The translations under genes and the position numbers were made by a program. Below the pieces are notes generated by a model. The model made no database searches and was not told where the DNA came from. It worked only from the letters and a program-made list of their open reading frames with translations. Shown here in pieces: positions 1 through 11,163 of a DNA stretch of 64,000 nt. The first letter of the stretch is position 1. The number at the start of each line of letters is the position of its first letter. Origin of the DNA: Synchiropus splendidus (lineage: Eukaryota > Chordata > Actinopteri > Syngnathiformes > Callionymidae); the NCBI RefSeq assembly GCF_027744825.2, contig NC_071334.1, positions 4,297,437-4,361,436 of the forward strand, written 5' to 3'.

Positions 1-80
1 GCTCCAGCCGTGTGCCACAGTGAGGAAGGAGGGAGAAACAAAACAGGAATCAAGGGACAAAATAAATAAATAAATTCTCT
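1..80 (-). mobile_element. LTR fragment cut by window edge
   Basis: The first ~80 bases match, in reverse complement, the 5' part of the solo LTR at 30267-30893 (shared GCTCCAGCCGTGTGCCAC, then GGGAGAAA-CAAAACAGGA). The rest lies outside the window, so whether this is a solo LTR or part of a longer element cannot be seen. Confidence 0.5.
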
Positions 81-313
81 TTACTTTAACGTTAACAAGG
101 ATACAGTGTTATGCAGAGGTGCACTTACAATCCTTTTATAGACAAACAAAACTATTGACAGAGATTTGAATAAATAATGAAATAAATAAAGCACCTGGTT
201 CATTCTATTCATGTTGACATAGTCTGGTTAAAATATTAAAGTATATCTTTGAGCACACACAGAACTCTTGGTGAATCATGTGCTACACAGCATATTCACA
301 AGTGCGCGTCATG

Positions 314-315
<2 letters not shown>

Positions 316-346
<31 letters not shown>
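316..346. repeat. (TA)n microsatellite
   Basis: Uninterrupted TA dinucleotides, roughly 14 units. Open frames across it (YIYIYI peptides) are artefacts of the repeat. Confidence 0.95.
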
Positions 347-349
<3 letters not shown>

Positions 350-832
350 AGGGGGAGCGGTCAGACAGTGCCACACTCGTGTTTACACGACTCACATATT
401 CCTGGTGACAGCAGCATGTCAGGCCCCTTCATTATCAGCATTAGGGAAATTAGCATAGCCGCGGCGAGCGGCCTGTACGCGCACACACGTATGGGTGCCT
501 GCGCTACTGTACGTCAGACGGGTTGCTATGGATGCCATGCAGGCGCTGACAGGCGGGGCCTAGTCAAACACCAAGGCTGACAGTTGACAAAGAGCACAGT
601 CTGTCACAGTGCTACATGCGCCCTCGCCGCCTGTCTGTGGCTAATTGGGCCCTCTGGATATCTGCGATCCCGAGGATGTTTGTGTACATGCACTGATATG
701 TGACATGGTTTGTCTATACAGCGTTGTACACGCTTGTCCATGTGGTGGTGCAGCTATACTGCCTGCTTACATTGTTGTCCATATCAAGCCATTCACCGCC
801 CGAGACACACATGTTCAACTGTGGACAATGAA
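347..832. other. Non-repetitive stretch, no gene seen
   Basis: Fairly GC-rich, non-repetitive sequence with no splice-flanked open frame. The part at about 400-690 (GGAAATTAGCATAGCCG, CTAATTGGGCCC) has the look of a conserved non-coding element, but that is a guess from composition only. Confidence 0.3.
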
Positions 833-858
833 CATATATATATATATATATATATATA
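833..858. repeat. (TA)n microsatellite
   Basis: About 13 TA units directly abutting the 5'-truncated SINE that follows. Confidence 0.95.
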
Positions 859-958
859 TGAAGGTCGCGGGTCCGATCCTCCGGTCGGACCACATTCCTG
901 CATGGAGTTTGCATGTGCTCCCAGCCTGCGTGGGTTTTCTCCTGGTACTCCGGTTGTA
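859..958 (+). mobile_element. 5'-truncated tRNA-headed SINE fragment
   Basis: Contains a B-box-like GGTCCGATCCT followed by the body GGAGTTTGCATGTGCTCCC and GTGGGTTTTCTCCTGGTACT shared with the fuller copy at 48776-49075. The A-box side is missing and replaced by a TA repeat. A T-run of about 20 follows. Confidence 0.6.
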
Positions 959-1544
959 TTTTTTTTTTTTTTTTTTTTTTCTGACATGAAAAAATAAATA
1001 AAAATAGTGCTTTATAAGTGCTATCCTGATACGTGAGTAAGATAGCGCTGTGTGGATTGTTACTTCTCATTTATTATTCATCTCCAACATGCAGCATTAG
1101 AGCCAATTGTGGATTTGAAAAAGTCAAACAGGTATTTCACTTTTTTGTTTTCACTCTTTGATGTGAAAAGGAGGATTGTGTATGAAATGAAAATAGCATT
1201 TTTTTATGCCAAATTTATGGTGACAAATGAGGGGGAGAATTGGCTAAAATGAACCAGACATGAAGCTGTAGAGAAAAAAAAAGTTCTACAAACTTGGGTT
1301 TGGATGTGTGGTAGTTGGCGACTGAAACCTGCGTCTGATAAGAAGAGAATGTCAGTACAAAATGCAGCATATGTAGCCAGTGGTCAAGCAACCACTGCAA
1401 AGACATGAGGACCTCTTCAAAGATTTGTTTTAAGAAAGAGCATATACTTAGATGGGTACTAGGGTTTGCCACTAGAAATACTAAACATGGGCTAAATATG
1501 GACCTGACAGAGAGTTTGACAGAGAGTAAAAGAACAGCAAAGCA

Positions 1545-1547
<3 letters not shown>
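959..1547. other. T-run then AT-rich unique DNA
   Basis: T-run at 959-980, then AT-rich sequence. No recognisable gene or element. Confidence 0.4.

Positions 1548-1580
<33 letters not shown>
1548..1580. repeat. (TC)n microsatellite
   Basis: Perfect CT/TC dinucleotide run directly upstream of a MITE half-copy. Confidence 0.95.
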
Positions 1581-1584
<4 letters not shown>

Positions 1585-1588
1585 TCTC

Positions 1589-1660
1589 AACAGACAGCGC
1601 CACCTGGTGGCCTGTGAAAACCAGGACACTGTTTCATGAAGCCTCATTGACCCACCACTG
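1589..1660 (+). mobile_element. CTCF-motif MITE, right half only
   Basis: Right-hand part of the hAT-like MITE family: the element's inner CTCF-like site (GCGCCACCTGGTGG at 1597-1610, exact core match on the minus strand), then ACTGTTTCATGAAGCCTCAT and the terminal CCCACCACT. The left half is absent, perhaps replaced by the CT microsatellite. Confidence 0.8.
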
Positions 1661-3233
1661 CAGTACAGTATATACTACATGTTGTTGTTGTTGTGATAGT
1701 GTAACAGCCGTAAAAATTGACCTATCACAGCATGAGATTTTGACTTCACAATTATTATCGGCCAAAACCTCGTGAGATGATACTGTCACAATATTGACAG
1801 AATTTTACCAAGTAAACATATAGTCCTTCAAATTGACCTCTTATCTAACATACTCTGTTGTGTTTCTTTTCTTTATTTTGATGACAAATTACCAGATTTA
1901 GCGGGTATTGTGGTGATATGAGAACAATATCTGGACAACAATAAGTGACAATAACAACTTATAAACGACGAAATCACAAGGTGTCACGTGGAGCAACATC
2001 TGCTGCACTGTACTCCAAAACCATCTGAGAGACAATCCCTGGTGGACAGCAGCGTTTGTGTGCAACTGAAGGATAAAAACCTGTTCTCGACCTGTTTTGC
2101 CGACATGTATCTGAGCATTTTATGGAGCCCTTCAACTTTTTAGATTGACAACATTTCGACTTTCTGGAGTCTGTATTTTACGCACATTAGCTCTGAATAT
2201 TTATATAAATATATTTAGGTGTGGTTTTCAATACTGTTTCTATATTTCATGAATTAATTCACCATAGAGATGCAATGAGATAAACAATTGTTTATATAGC
2301 AGGTTCATTATTTTAATGATATGTTCACTGGGATATAAACACTTGAGTGGCTCGGCACTGCAGCAAAAAAAAATAAATACCTGAAGAAACAAATACAAGC
2401 AAAATCCAAACACTGTCACTCGGCCCATTTGTCAAGGCTAAAAACTTCCTCTCTGTCTCCCTCTCATCTTTCATTTTTAGCTTCTCCTGAGAAAAGAGGA
2501 GTATTAATTTATTAAATTTCCTCTCCATTTAACAACCCCATTTGGGGAATTTGCGTTTGATCCTCACCGGCTTGGCGAGGCATGAAGAGGAAGGAGAAGA
2601 GATGGATCCGTCAGCGTGTCACATAAATATCTTATTAGCCAGTGATCTTATCATCATAAAGCAGCCCATTTATACAGTTAGGCATGTCATGTTGGTCAAT
2701 TGTACAAAGAAGGAAAAAAAAAGGTTCAAGCACATGCAATATTAAACCCTCAAATCTCATGCCAACCCCATTAGGGGGAGTGTGTGAAAGTCTTCTTCTC
2801 TTTATGTCTAATCTCTCACAGCTTCCTCCCTCCTGATGAGTCGGTGACACGGATCCAGCCTCGTGGAATTCTCTCTCACCACATCTCAGCTCGACCTCTA
2901 TCTTCTTTGAGCTGGGCCATATTTATTAGCGAGACTTCTCAGCACATTTCCTCTTGTCCAGCTTCAGTTTGGAAAAGTGTGAACGGAAAACATGACTAAA
3001 GGCTAGAGACGGAAGTGACATCTGTTGCAGAAGACACTTGTTTACAGAGTGGTGACATCAGACCTGAGGGGTCTGTGCTTCTGACTTGAAGGTATCAGGG
3101 AGAGGTGAGTGTCCAGAACTGTCGGATCGGATGCATCTGGTGTTGTCCATGTCCGACAGACAGGTCAGGTGTACTCCTATGATACTCAGATTCCTGACTC
3201 TCTCCGGTGCTCTCAGAGATCTGTGTCATGGCC
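1661..3233. other. Non-coding stretch with possible regulatory segment
   Basis: No gene or known repeat seen. 1661-2530 is AT-rich. 2560-2990 is of more balanced composition and includes TTATTAGCCAGTGATCTTATC and GGCCATATTTATTAGCGAG, which may be a conserved non-coding element (composition only). Confidence 0.3.
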
Positions 3234-3848
3234 GTCTAAGGGATCAGACACAATTGCTGGATTGTTGCCGGCTGACGGAAGACTTGTGAGGTTGAGGGTA
3301 GATTTAACAAAGTTTAATTACACATGAACTCAAAAGACGTACAGGAAAACCAAGGACGCCAACACGAGAACATGGACCAGGAAATACATTCAAGAGCAGG
3401 GGGAAAAAAACTGAAACAGAAAAGAGGCGATTTATAACCAAGTCTAACTGGGAGAATGCAAACACACTCGGAAATTAACTCATGAGGCCCAAACAACAGA
3501 AAGCACTCGGTGGTGGTTCTACACACACACAAGGAAATAACAAGGACGAGAGGAAAAACAAAAGGTGAGTTAAACAAAGCGCTCACACACAATCTAATCT
3601 GGAGAAGCGAGACAGCAGGAAATGGAACGAAGAGAACCAACGAAGGAGACGGCTGAAAGAAGATATGTAACAGGAGCACATGAGAACAGAGGGTTGAGAG
3701 AGATTACAGTGAGGACGCGAAGCAACCATCCGGCAGCGCAGACTGGAACCCAGGTGCAGAAATCAGTGGAGTCTGATCAGCGGACGGGGATCCAGCTGCG
3801 CTGCTGTGAAGCTGAAGAAAGAGAAGGAAATGACACAGGAACATGACA
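3234..3848 (-). mobile_element. Solo LTR, group I
   Basis: The ends read TGTCATGGCC and GAACATGACA, the TG...CA inverted ends expected of an LTR. Flanking five bases are ATCTG (3229-3233) and AGCTG (3849-3853), a 4/5 target duplication. Related to 15651-16267, 40517-41160 and 55018-55747 through the shared segment around CACTCGGTGGTGG. ATTAAA-type polyadenylation sequence lies on the minus strand near 3310-3325, which sets the orientation. No internal coding region adjoins it, so it is a solo LTR left by recombination. Confidence 0.75.
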
Positions 3849-3869
3849 AGCTGCTCCTTCAGCACAACA

Positions 3870-4245
3870 CAATGCCTTAGGTGAGGTGAGGACGTTCTCT
3901 GTGGAATTAGGAGAAGGACAACTGCAGTTCCTGGTGGAGGTGAACCTTTTCAGTGACCTTAAATGGTGCAGATGCTGCAATGCCTTTTTCACAAGGGTGT
4001 TGGTTTTAATGTCCCATTTGAGCCCAGCCCGTCGGCTCCTTTGCTTTAGAGGAGTTGTACATTTGACACTGATGTTGTTGATTGAGTGATCCATTAGAAG
4101 ACAGGCCATTCAACATCCCACAGTGGATGGTTTTGATAACATTCAGTGTGTTAGATGCACAGCTGTAGCCCCCAATTGACTTGCACTCTTCAAGTGCCAC
4201 ATTGGTTCTGATGCTCTGTGGAGGGACCCGTGATTTACAGCACTT
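3870..4245 (-). pseudogene. Decayed LINE reverse transcriptase C-terminal fragment
   Basis: On the minus strand the conceptual translation contains LKWDIKTNTLVKKALQHL followed by HHLRSLKRF and, after a degraded stretch, NSTENVLTS. This resembles the region after the RT domain in vertebrate non-LTR elements, where a motif like 'W..N...LVKKAQQRL..LR.L' is followed by 'FY..T.ESVLT'. The upstream part (4110-4245) is in a different frame, so at least one frameshift is present. No start, no endonuclease and no RT catalytic motif are seen. It is a dead fragment; the clade is not assigned. Confidence 0.5.
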
Positions 4246-4344
4246 CATCGTGACAACATGAGAGCCACAGCACTCGCTCAGACTGCTGACCCTTTGTGGG
4301 GAAAGTCAAGTGTGAGGTCCACAACCTGGTTAGCTGCTAAATAC

Positions 4345-4551
4345 TGGTGATGGGTTGATGAAGTTTCATGAAACAGCATCCTGATTTTCAGAGGCCACCA
4401 GATGGCGCTATCTGCCTTAAAGTGTTCAATTCAATGAAACCTTACATCATTTCTAAACCAAGAGCGTCTTCTCGTGCCGACTAAAAAAATTAAGACGCTG
4501 TTTCACCTACCCTGCAATACTGTTTCATGATACCTCATCTACCCATCACTA
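4345..4551 (+). mobile_element. CTCF-motif hAT-like MITE copy
   Basis: Near full length from TGGTGATGGG to CCCATCACTA. The left CTCF-like site at 4395-4408 is an exact core match and sits in GGCCACCAGATGGCGCTA, close to the vertebrate CTCF consensus. The right site has decayed. The target duplication is not recognisable. Confidence 0.85.
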
Positions 4552-4957
4552 TGGTTTACCCACACATTTTGAACCCTTCTGAAGAGAGCATAATATCCAA
4601 GTGAGTTTGAGTTTAGGAGCCGTCCGTCTCTGATCTTTCATCTGCAGACTCTTCATCCTCTGACAAGTGTGTGTCGTCACTTCCAAAACGGCGTGGTTTC
4701 AATAGAAATAAGCCTTTGGTTTTGACCTACTCTCTTTCCTCAAAACCCAATGAAAAATCCCTTGTTTGTTCGATGCTATTACCACAACTTGTTTAACTTT
4801 AGTGTGTCTTGTGTTCTCAGGATGGCGGCTGCGTTTGACCCACTCAAGAGGACTTTGTCACAATCATTTATGGTAGTATTCTATACTTATTCTTTCCAAT
4901 AGCATATTGGTTGAATAGATGTCAATGACCCTTTACACAACAAGTTCAACGAAACCT

Positions 4958-5189
4958 TAGTCACATGAGGTATCATGAGACAGTGTTGCAGGTTTGATGA
5001 AACAGTGTCCTCATTTTCAGAGGCCTCTAGATGGCGCTCTTGGTTTAGAAATGATGTGAGGTTTCATTGAATTAGTTCAAACTTTTTCCAGCAGACAGCG
5101 CCATCTGGTGGCCACTGAAAAATCAGGACACTGTTTCATGAAAACGGCCCTTCAATACCGTATCATGACACCTCTTTGACCCGTCACTA
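4958..5189 (+). mobile_element. CTCF-motif hAT-like MITE copy
   Basis: Full-length relative of the family with a deleted left tip and the right end CCCGTCACTA. The left site at 5024-5037 has one mismatch (CCTCTAGATGGCGC); the right site at 5098-5111 is an exact core match on the minus strand. Confidence 0.85.
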
Positions 5190-6628
5190 GAAGCTGCACA
5201 TTATGTGGTTTTGGGAAAAGAGGTGACACTGAGATCCAGGAAAAGTTCATTGGAATAACAAAGCAAAATTGAGTATTTCCAACCAATAAAAAAAGTTTTC
5301 TTCAGAAGCAAGACGAGTATCGTTCACGGGTAAAATAAATAAAAGGTCGGTGCTGCTGTCCGGGGTCATCAAATGAAATGAAACAGGATGTACAAAACAT
5401 ATGTATAAAAATTATAAATACACATGCCTTTTATGTATAACCTGCCTCTCATTTTGTCAAACACGTAAAGGTAAACATTTGTTGGGTTCTCGCAGTAGAA
5501 TGAAAATGACTTTTCTGGAGCCAAGATGGAACAGATAGAACAGATTTAACAGGAACTCCACCCTTTAACTGCAACACCTGCTGCTCTCATAAGCAACACA
5601 GCGAGTCTCCGACAAGATCCGGTCCATATTAAAGTCCAGACAGAAGCGATCTTTAGGAGACAATCAGGCAATGCAGAGGCAAGGAAAAGAGGCAGCAGTG
5701 AGCGGCCGACAGACTGGGAGGATTATTATTCAGTTATCAGAGCTCTGTAGAGCAGAACTGACATGGACAGGAGCAGATTTCCTGCTTCTCACACTTCCAT
5801 CTGCCACTTCACCATGCAGAGAATACACACACACACACTCACGGAGGGAGGGAGAGTTATGGCTCTGAAAGAAAGCAGGACATTAAAACATAAAAAATAA
5901 TAATGATAAAAAATCACATACAAATATTCAGATGTTGAAAGTTTATGTCAACTTTAAAACTACAATATTATGGATTAGTAATCCCATCCCAGTGTGGTTT
6001 CTCATCTGAATATGAGCAGCATAAACAGAATCTCATCCCTCTCATCATCTTCCTGCTGTAGTCGCCTGCCTTACTTTTTCTTTTTTTTTTTTTTTTGAAA
6101 GCTCTGAATCTGTCTCATTATCTTGTTTTGATGTTACACTCTCTCAAAATGGAGCTTGATGGCTCGGGGCCTTGCAGAACATCTGAGCAGCGGACAGAAG
6201 AAAAACGACGCAACCGGCCGCCGCCTCCTCAGTTGACAACAACAACAACAACAACGAAGAAAAAAAAAAGGACCATCGCAACCCGGCAACCTCATGTATG
6301 GACATCAATTATTTTTTAATTGTGAAAGAGTACAGTACACTAATTAAAACTAGTACATCTTGCCACGCCAAAGGCAAAATTAATTATTGATAGTTTATTA
6401 ATATTCAAAAGTAGAACTGGGAATATATTAGTGATTTTGTGGTTGCAGAAATGATCCATTAGCCACGGCTTGTGTGTGTGTGTGTGTGTGCTAAAGTGAT
6501 CGGCAAAGAGAGCGTTGAGAAGGTCAACTTTTTGAAGCAAGCGTGCCTCTGAAAATGCAAAGATGTTTACGCCCATTTCAAACCTGAGCAGCATGGGGGT
6601 GCGGTGTCTAAGGTTACACTGTTTGACC
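5190..6628. other. Unique AT-rich DNA, no gene seen
   Basis: Short T- and A-runs, a small CA run near 5826 and a TG run at about 6472-6490. The small open frames lack any recognisable domain. Confidence 0.4.
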
Positions 6629-7092
6629 CAGAGGTGGGCAGTTCCTAAAGGGCCACATTATAAACTGTGACTGTCGTTGGCGGCCATCATGCCAAAATAA
6701 AGGCGGCGATAACTACGAAATGTGACGGGGAAAAAATCGTTAGTAACAAGGACCAAATAAACCATAAAAGGTTCAATGGAAGGAAGGATATTAAGAAGTG
6801 TAAATATAGCATGAACCCTATAAAAATAATTTTACATGCATTTTATTTGAATAGAAATCAGCATAAAACTATGGACCAAACATCGAAGGTGAAAAGGCAG
6901 TCCATTTCTAAATATATTTTGAAATATCTTTCAACGAATTTTGAGGAAAATACTAAAATGATAAACAAAAACAACATTGTCATGAATGTGTTGTATGTAC
7001 TGTCGAAAAATTACTGGCTAAAACGGAAACAGCATACAACTTTTCAGTTGTGTAGTTTGAGTCTGACCTCATGAGGGCCGCACTTTGCCCAG
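6629..7092. mobile_element. hAT non-autonomous element (CAGAGGTGGGCA ends)
   Basis: Left end CAGAGGTGGGCAGTTCC...GGGCC and right end GGGCCGCACTTTGCCCAG are inverted relatives. Flanking octamers GTTTGACC (6621-6628) and GTTTAACC (7093-7100) agree in 7 of 8 bases, the target duplication length of hAT elements. The interior is AT-rich with a 135-codon open frame that matches no transposase I recognise. Confidence 0.65.
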
Positions 7093-7100
7093 GTTTAACC

Positions 7101-7415
7101 AGTCAGCCAGTGCGGCCTCAACACACCGTGTTACCCTGGCTTGATGCACAGAGACTGGCAGACAGATGATAATCTCAGAATGAATACCGACAGTTTCAAC
7201 TTCACTTTTGTTCAGAGTCAGCTGGAACCCACTGTGTAAACTTGGTGATTCCGCTGTCAAGAGAAGGGTGAGGGAACCAGATATCACAGCGGAGACTTTA
7301 GGTCCCTAAAATCTGTTAAATGCATGTTGTTCCAACATTGCAGCGCTGTGAGTCTCCGCTTAAACAAGCCTCAGAAGATCATCACTTATATTCATTTCAT
7401 TAGCCTGCACGTGTG

Positions 7416-7421
<6 letters not shown>
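7101..7421. other. Unique DNA, nothing recognised
   Basis: No open frame of note, no repeat similarity seen elsewhere in the window. Confidence 0.4.

Positions 7422-7464
<43 letters not shown>
7422..7464. repeat. (TA)n microsatellite
   Basis: About 20 TA units immediately left of a TA-targeting MITE. A second TA run (8184-8220) lies on its other side, so the element probably inserted into a TA tract. Confidence 0.95.
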
Positions 7465-7467
<3 letters not shown>

Positions 7468-7469
<2 letters not shown>

Positions 7470-8183
7470 GTGGTACCTCGGTCCTCGACCACAATCCCTT
7501 CCAGACGACTGCTCGAGAAGCGATTTGTTTGAAATCTGAATGGATTTTTTACCATTACAATGAATGGAAAAAGAGCTAATGGGTTCCAAGCCTTAAAACA
7601 GTCTTTTGTAGGAGTGAATGTAGAGTGTGTGCTGCAGGTGGCTGTTCCTCTATGTGTGTGGCCGCTGCATGTGGGAGGGGTTGCCGAGTGAGTGAGGTCT
7701 CTCCAGAAGTGAAGAGGTGCCCGGTGCGTGTCCAGCTCTGAATGTGCGCTTCTGTGCAGTTTGGCTGTGACAAAGTCATAAACCAAGTCACGCTCTGTCC
7801 CAGACTCGCCTCATCCCTGTCCCAGCTCCAGCCCACAACAGGACATCAAACCCTGGAGTGAGCGCTCCAGCACCTCCCCTGTGACACTCTACCACGGTCC
7901 AGTGTGGAGACAGGAAAGGTTTTACACCTCAGTATGAAGAAAAAACAGTCAGTAAATGTAGCTAACGGGACACGTCTGCGTACAGAGGCTGCGTTATACA
8001 CAATAACAAAGCGCGTCGTGGGTCAGCTGATCGGTCCGCGCACGTTATGTTTTTTCCGGCTTTTTTCAGGGGCGGTCCAGTTATGGATTTTTGTTCAAAA
8101 TCCGAAGCAAAGAAATCTCGAAATTTTTGCTTGAACTCCGATTTGTTCAAAGTCCGGGACATTCGAAAACCGAGGTACCACTG
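7468..8183. mobile_element. Mariner-like MITE, 716 bp, copy 1
   Basis: Terminal inverted repeats CAGTGGTACCTCGG and CCGAGGTACCACTG, followed by TA. The second copy at 34753-35446 is flanked by TA on both sides, as expected of Tc1/mariner-type (pogo/Tigger-like) elements. The interior is non-coding on both strands; the copies align along their whole length, including a GC-rich middle (CTCCAGCCCACAACAGGACA). Non-autonomous. Confidence 0.8.
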
Positions 8184-8220
8184 TATATATATATATATAT
8201 ATATATACATATATATACAT
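8184..8220. repeat. (TA)n microsatellite
   Basis: Interrupted TA run directly following the right end of the mariner-like MITE. Confidence 0.9.
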
Positions 8221-8902
8221 CGCCCACTGCCGTGTGGACTCACAGCTCTGATTTTTTTTATTTCTCAGCTAGCTAGTGGTTTGTGACAGCCGCGTGACAC
8301 TAGCGTCTCGAGCCCGAGCCTATTTATAATCGTCGACTAGACAAACTTATTTCTCTGTCACTTTCTTTACACTACGAGTCATTGTCACCTCAGGTATGAA
8401 CTGATGACGGAGCTCCGCAACGGCTGGAGCAGAATGTGGCGTTTCACAGCCAAAAGTAAAAGTGAAAGAGTCTTGTCTTGTTTATTTTACAAGAAAATAG
8501 CAGAAACAAGCTGCGTAATATGGACTGTCTTGATTTATTCAGGCTACACTCACTACACGTTGAACACAGTGAGAAAGATTCCTGACGATCGAGAAGGTTT
8601 TAGTCAGTGAAGTCCAGATCCAGACGCCAGAAATGATCAATGAATAGTCTGGTGATCTTCAATGACTTGTGAAACATCAGCATCTTTCCTCCTCACTGTT
8701 CTCTGAAAAGCCCCGAAGCATAATGTGCAGACCTGATGGCCAGACTTTGCCAGGGGTCAGGGCCACAAAAACCAGCACCCACTGCGGCCCCTCTGTGGAT
8801 CACTTCGAGACTCCTGCTTGAGAGCGTTACATTTTAATGCAGCTTTAACATTGTGTGCTTTCTCGATACTTTGTACAGATTCATACACAGACACAAATAT
8901 TG
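8221..8902. other. Unique DNA, no gene seen
   Basis: No splice-flanked or domain-bearing open frame and no internal repeats. Confidence 0.4.
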
Positions 8903-9352
8903 CAACCCATCCTCACTCCCCTGGCGTCATACATGAGCGTCAGGGCAAGGTGACTTTTGAGTCCTATTCTCACGAAAAAAGCAGCCTTCAGGAATGTATG
9001 TTGATGCATTAGGTTTTCAATTGAAGCATATGCTTTTCTTCCACAGAAGTGCAGCACGTAAAAATGATGGAGCTTTGGTTAGGGAAGCCATGGGATGGCG
9101 CTCCATTCATTCCATGTGTAACAACGTGGCAATTGCTCTTTAAAGCCCGTCAAACTGCCATTTGTTTTAGCCATGGTGATTTGTTTGCATATGCTTTTGC
9201 ACTCAATACATGTTCCGCAGAACCTGCTTGGAACATGTCTCTGCATATGCTTCTACATGCAACGCTGAAGGCTGCGTTTAGCGTCAATATGGGACGCAAA
9301 AGTCAAGTTTCCCAACATCAACATATGACACCACGCGAGTGAGGATGGGTTG
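8903..9352. mobile_element. DNA element with perfect 16-bp terminal inverted repeat
   Basis: CAACCCATCCTCACTC at 8903-8918 is the exact reverse complement of GAGTGAGGATGGGTTG at 9337-9352. Inside each end lie further inverted relatives (GGCGTCATA..., AAGTCAAG / CTTTTGAG, GCAGCCTTCAG / CTGAAGGCTGC). 450 bp, non-coding. Related pieces occur at 10800-11163, 12755-12793 and 44328-44442. No convincing target duplication, so the superfamily is open. Confidence 0.7.
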
Positions 9353-10799
9353 GTTACATAGTGATTTAAAGCTGTCAATGAAGAGTATTTCCTTTTTGAA
9401 ACAGGGAAAACTCGGTTATTAAATTGAGGTTGAGGGAAATGGTTTACGCATTGTTTGTGGATGGTTAAGTTCAAGGTTGGAGGCCAGCGAAAGAATTATG
9501 TTAATAAGTGTCTCCACCAAGATAGAAGTACAAATGCATGTGTGTGTGTCCGGGAGTGTGTGTCCCACCCCCTCATTTTCACCCATTGAATATTCACATG
9601 AAAGAAAAGATTGTGCTCATCAAAAAAAAAAAAAAAAAAGAAAAAAATCCAATTAAAAGTATTTGGTCGACGGTATCACATAAACACTATTATTGTTTAA
9701 TATCGCTCAATGTCGTAGGGAATGATGTATGGCTGTGCCAGGGGCTGCCCCCCCCCGCCTCCCCGACTGACACCCGCCCTCCACCTCACATCATAAACAC
9801 CAAGATAATGATACCACCTTTCGCAGGCCGGCGTCATTTCCGCGCTTTTTCAAGAAGAGAAAAGAAGCTGAGGGTGAAAAACACGGGGAGAGGGAGGGGC
9901 GAGTGTGTGTTTAGTATTTTTAATAAGCGTCCTCAGTACTATTGAGTGGCTCCCTTTGTTCATATGGTAAGATTAATTATGCTGTCAGCCGCTCTCAGGC
10001 GCTGCTTAACCAAGATTCAGTGATATAATGGTCCGCTCCTGCGCTTGGCAGTCACAATCACAGCCAGACCATTTCAAATACTCCCTACTTCTCCGCACAA
10101 CGGCAAAGCCTCAGCAGCTCCCTCCATCAAAGAGGAAGTGGTTTTGGGCCGGTTAATGTCGACACATCCTTCTGTTTTGCGTCGGTGCAGAAACAAAGTG
10201 TCACACACATTACATTTTCTTCCAGGTCCGTACGCATTGACAGTGCGTTTCTCTAACTGTTCTGCGGGATGTGAGGGAGCTTGTGATGCCTTCAGGGACA
10301 GAAGGGATGATTTATAGAGTCACGTGTTTTTTGTTTTTTTTCTCATACCTTAGCCGATTTAACTTTGGCATTTTAGAATGAAGACGATGCAGCTTCAGCC
10401 GCAACGGACTGCAAAAACAGTTAACAAAATTAAAATACAATTCAGGTAAAACCTGAAAATGCTGTTTTAACATCTGTTTTAAATATAGGGTTTTAAAACA
10501 AAAGTTTAAAACAGCTGAAAAGGAGGACTATTAAAACGGGTTCTCAAAGATTGCTTAAAAAAGATGGCTAGTTACATCTATGGTGAAGCGGTTTTATTTA
10601 TTTATTTCATAAGATTGAAACAAAAATAAATTATTCTGCTGGCAACCACGGAAAAGGGAGAAGATAGAGCCGAAGTGAAAGGCAAGACTTGTCTTCAAGT
10701 CACAAGGCTTGACCCCACGATCGGATCGGTCAGTACTCTTCTCTCTTGAAAGCCTTGAATCATGTTTATACGTGGCTGGGTACTGTACTTTGAAGAACA
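9353..10799. other. Unique DNA with candidate regulatory segment
   Basis: No gene. 9615-9640 is an A-run, 9750-9760 a C-run. 9950-10200 is non-repetitive, balanced in composition and holds AAGATTAATTATGC and GGTTAATGTCG; it may be a conserved enhancer. 10330-10600 is AT-rich. Confidence 0.3.
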
Positions 10800-11163
10800 A
10801 ATATGTTGTATGCAACATGTTGAAGCAACATCATGCACGTCACCGCACCAAAAAAGGTAACGCATAGATATGCTGTCGAAGCTTCTAGCAGCCCACCCCC
10901 ACTTCCACGTTAACTGTAACATATTGATGGTGGGAAAGTGGACTTTTGTGTTCCATTCTGGCAACCACCTGTGCTGCATGTTGACGCATATGCTTGGAGC
11001 GCCACCCCATGCCGTACCTAACCCCAACCTCCATATTTTTTTTACATGTCTGCTTAAATTGAAAACCTAATGCGTCAACATGTGACGCTGAAGGCTGCCT
11101 TTGTCGTCAGTATATGACGCAAAAGTCAAGTGTCCCAACGTCAATCGGAGTGTGGATGGGTTG
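10800..11163. mobile_element. Second, degenerate copy of the 16-bp-TIR element
   Basis: Right end GTGACGCTGAAGGCTGCC...GACGCAAAAGTCAAG...GAGTGTGGATGGGTTG matches the right end of 8903-9352. The left end is decayed, so the start is approximate. Confidence 0.6.

Noticed and set aside
3314..3679. 121-codon minus-strand frame in the LTR at 3234
   Set aside because: Lies inside a non-coding LTR; the homologous LTRs do not keep the frame.
4823..4880. Possible short exon MAAAFDPLKRTLSQSFM after a TTCTCAG acceptor-like site
   Set aside because: Too short, no recognisable protein family, and the downstream donor-like GTAGTA is weak.
6667..7074. 135-codon frame as hAT transposase remnant
   Set aside because: AT-rich, Lys/Asn-rich translation with no hAT dimerisation or catalytic motif visible; kept as non-coding interior of a hAT MITE.
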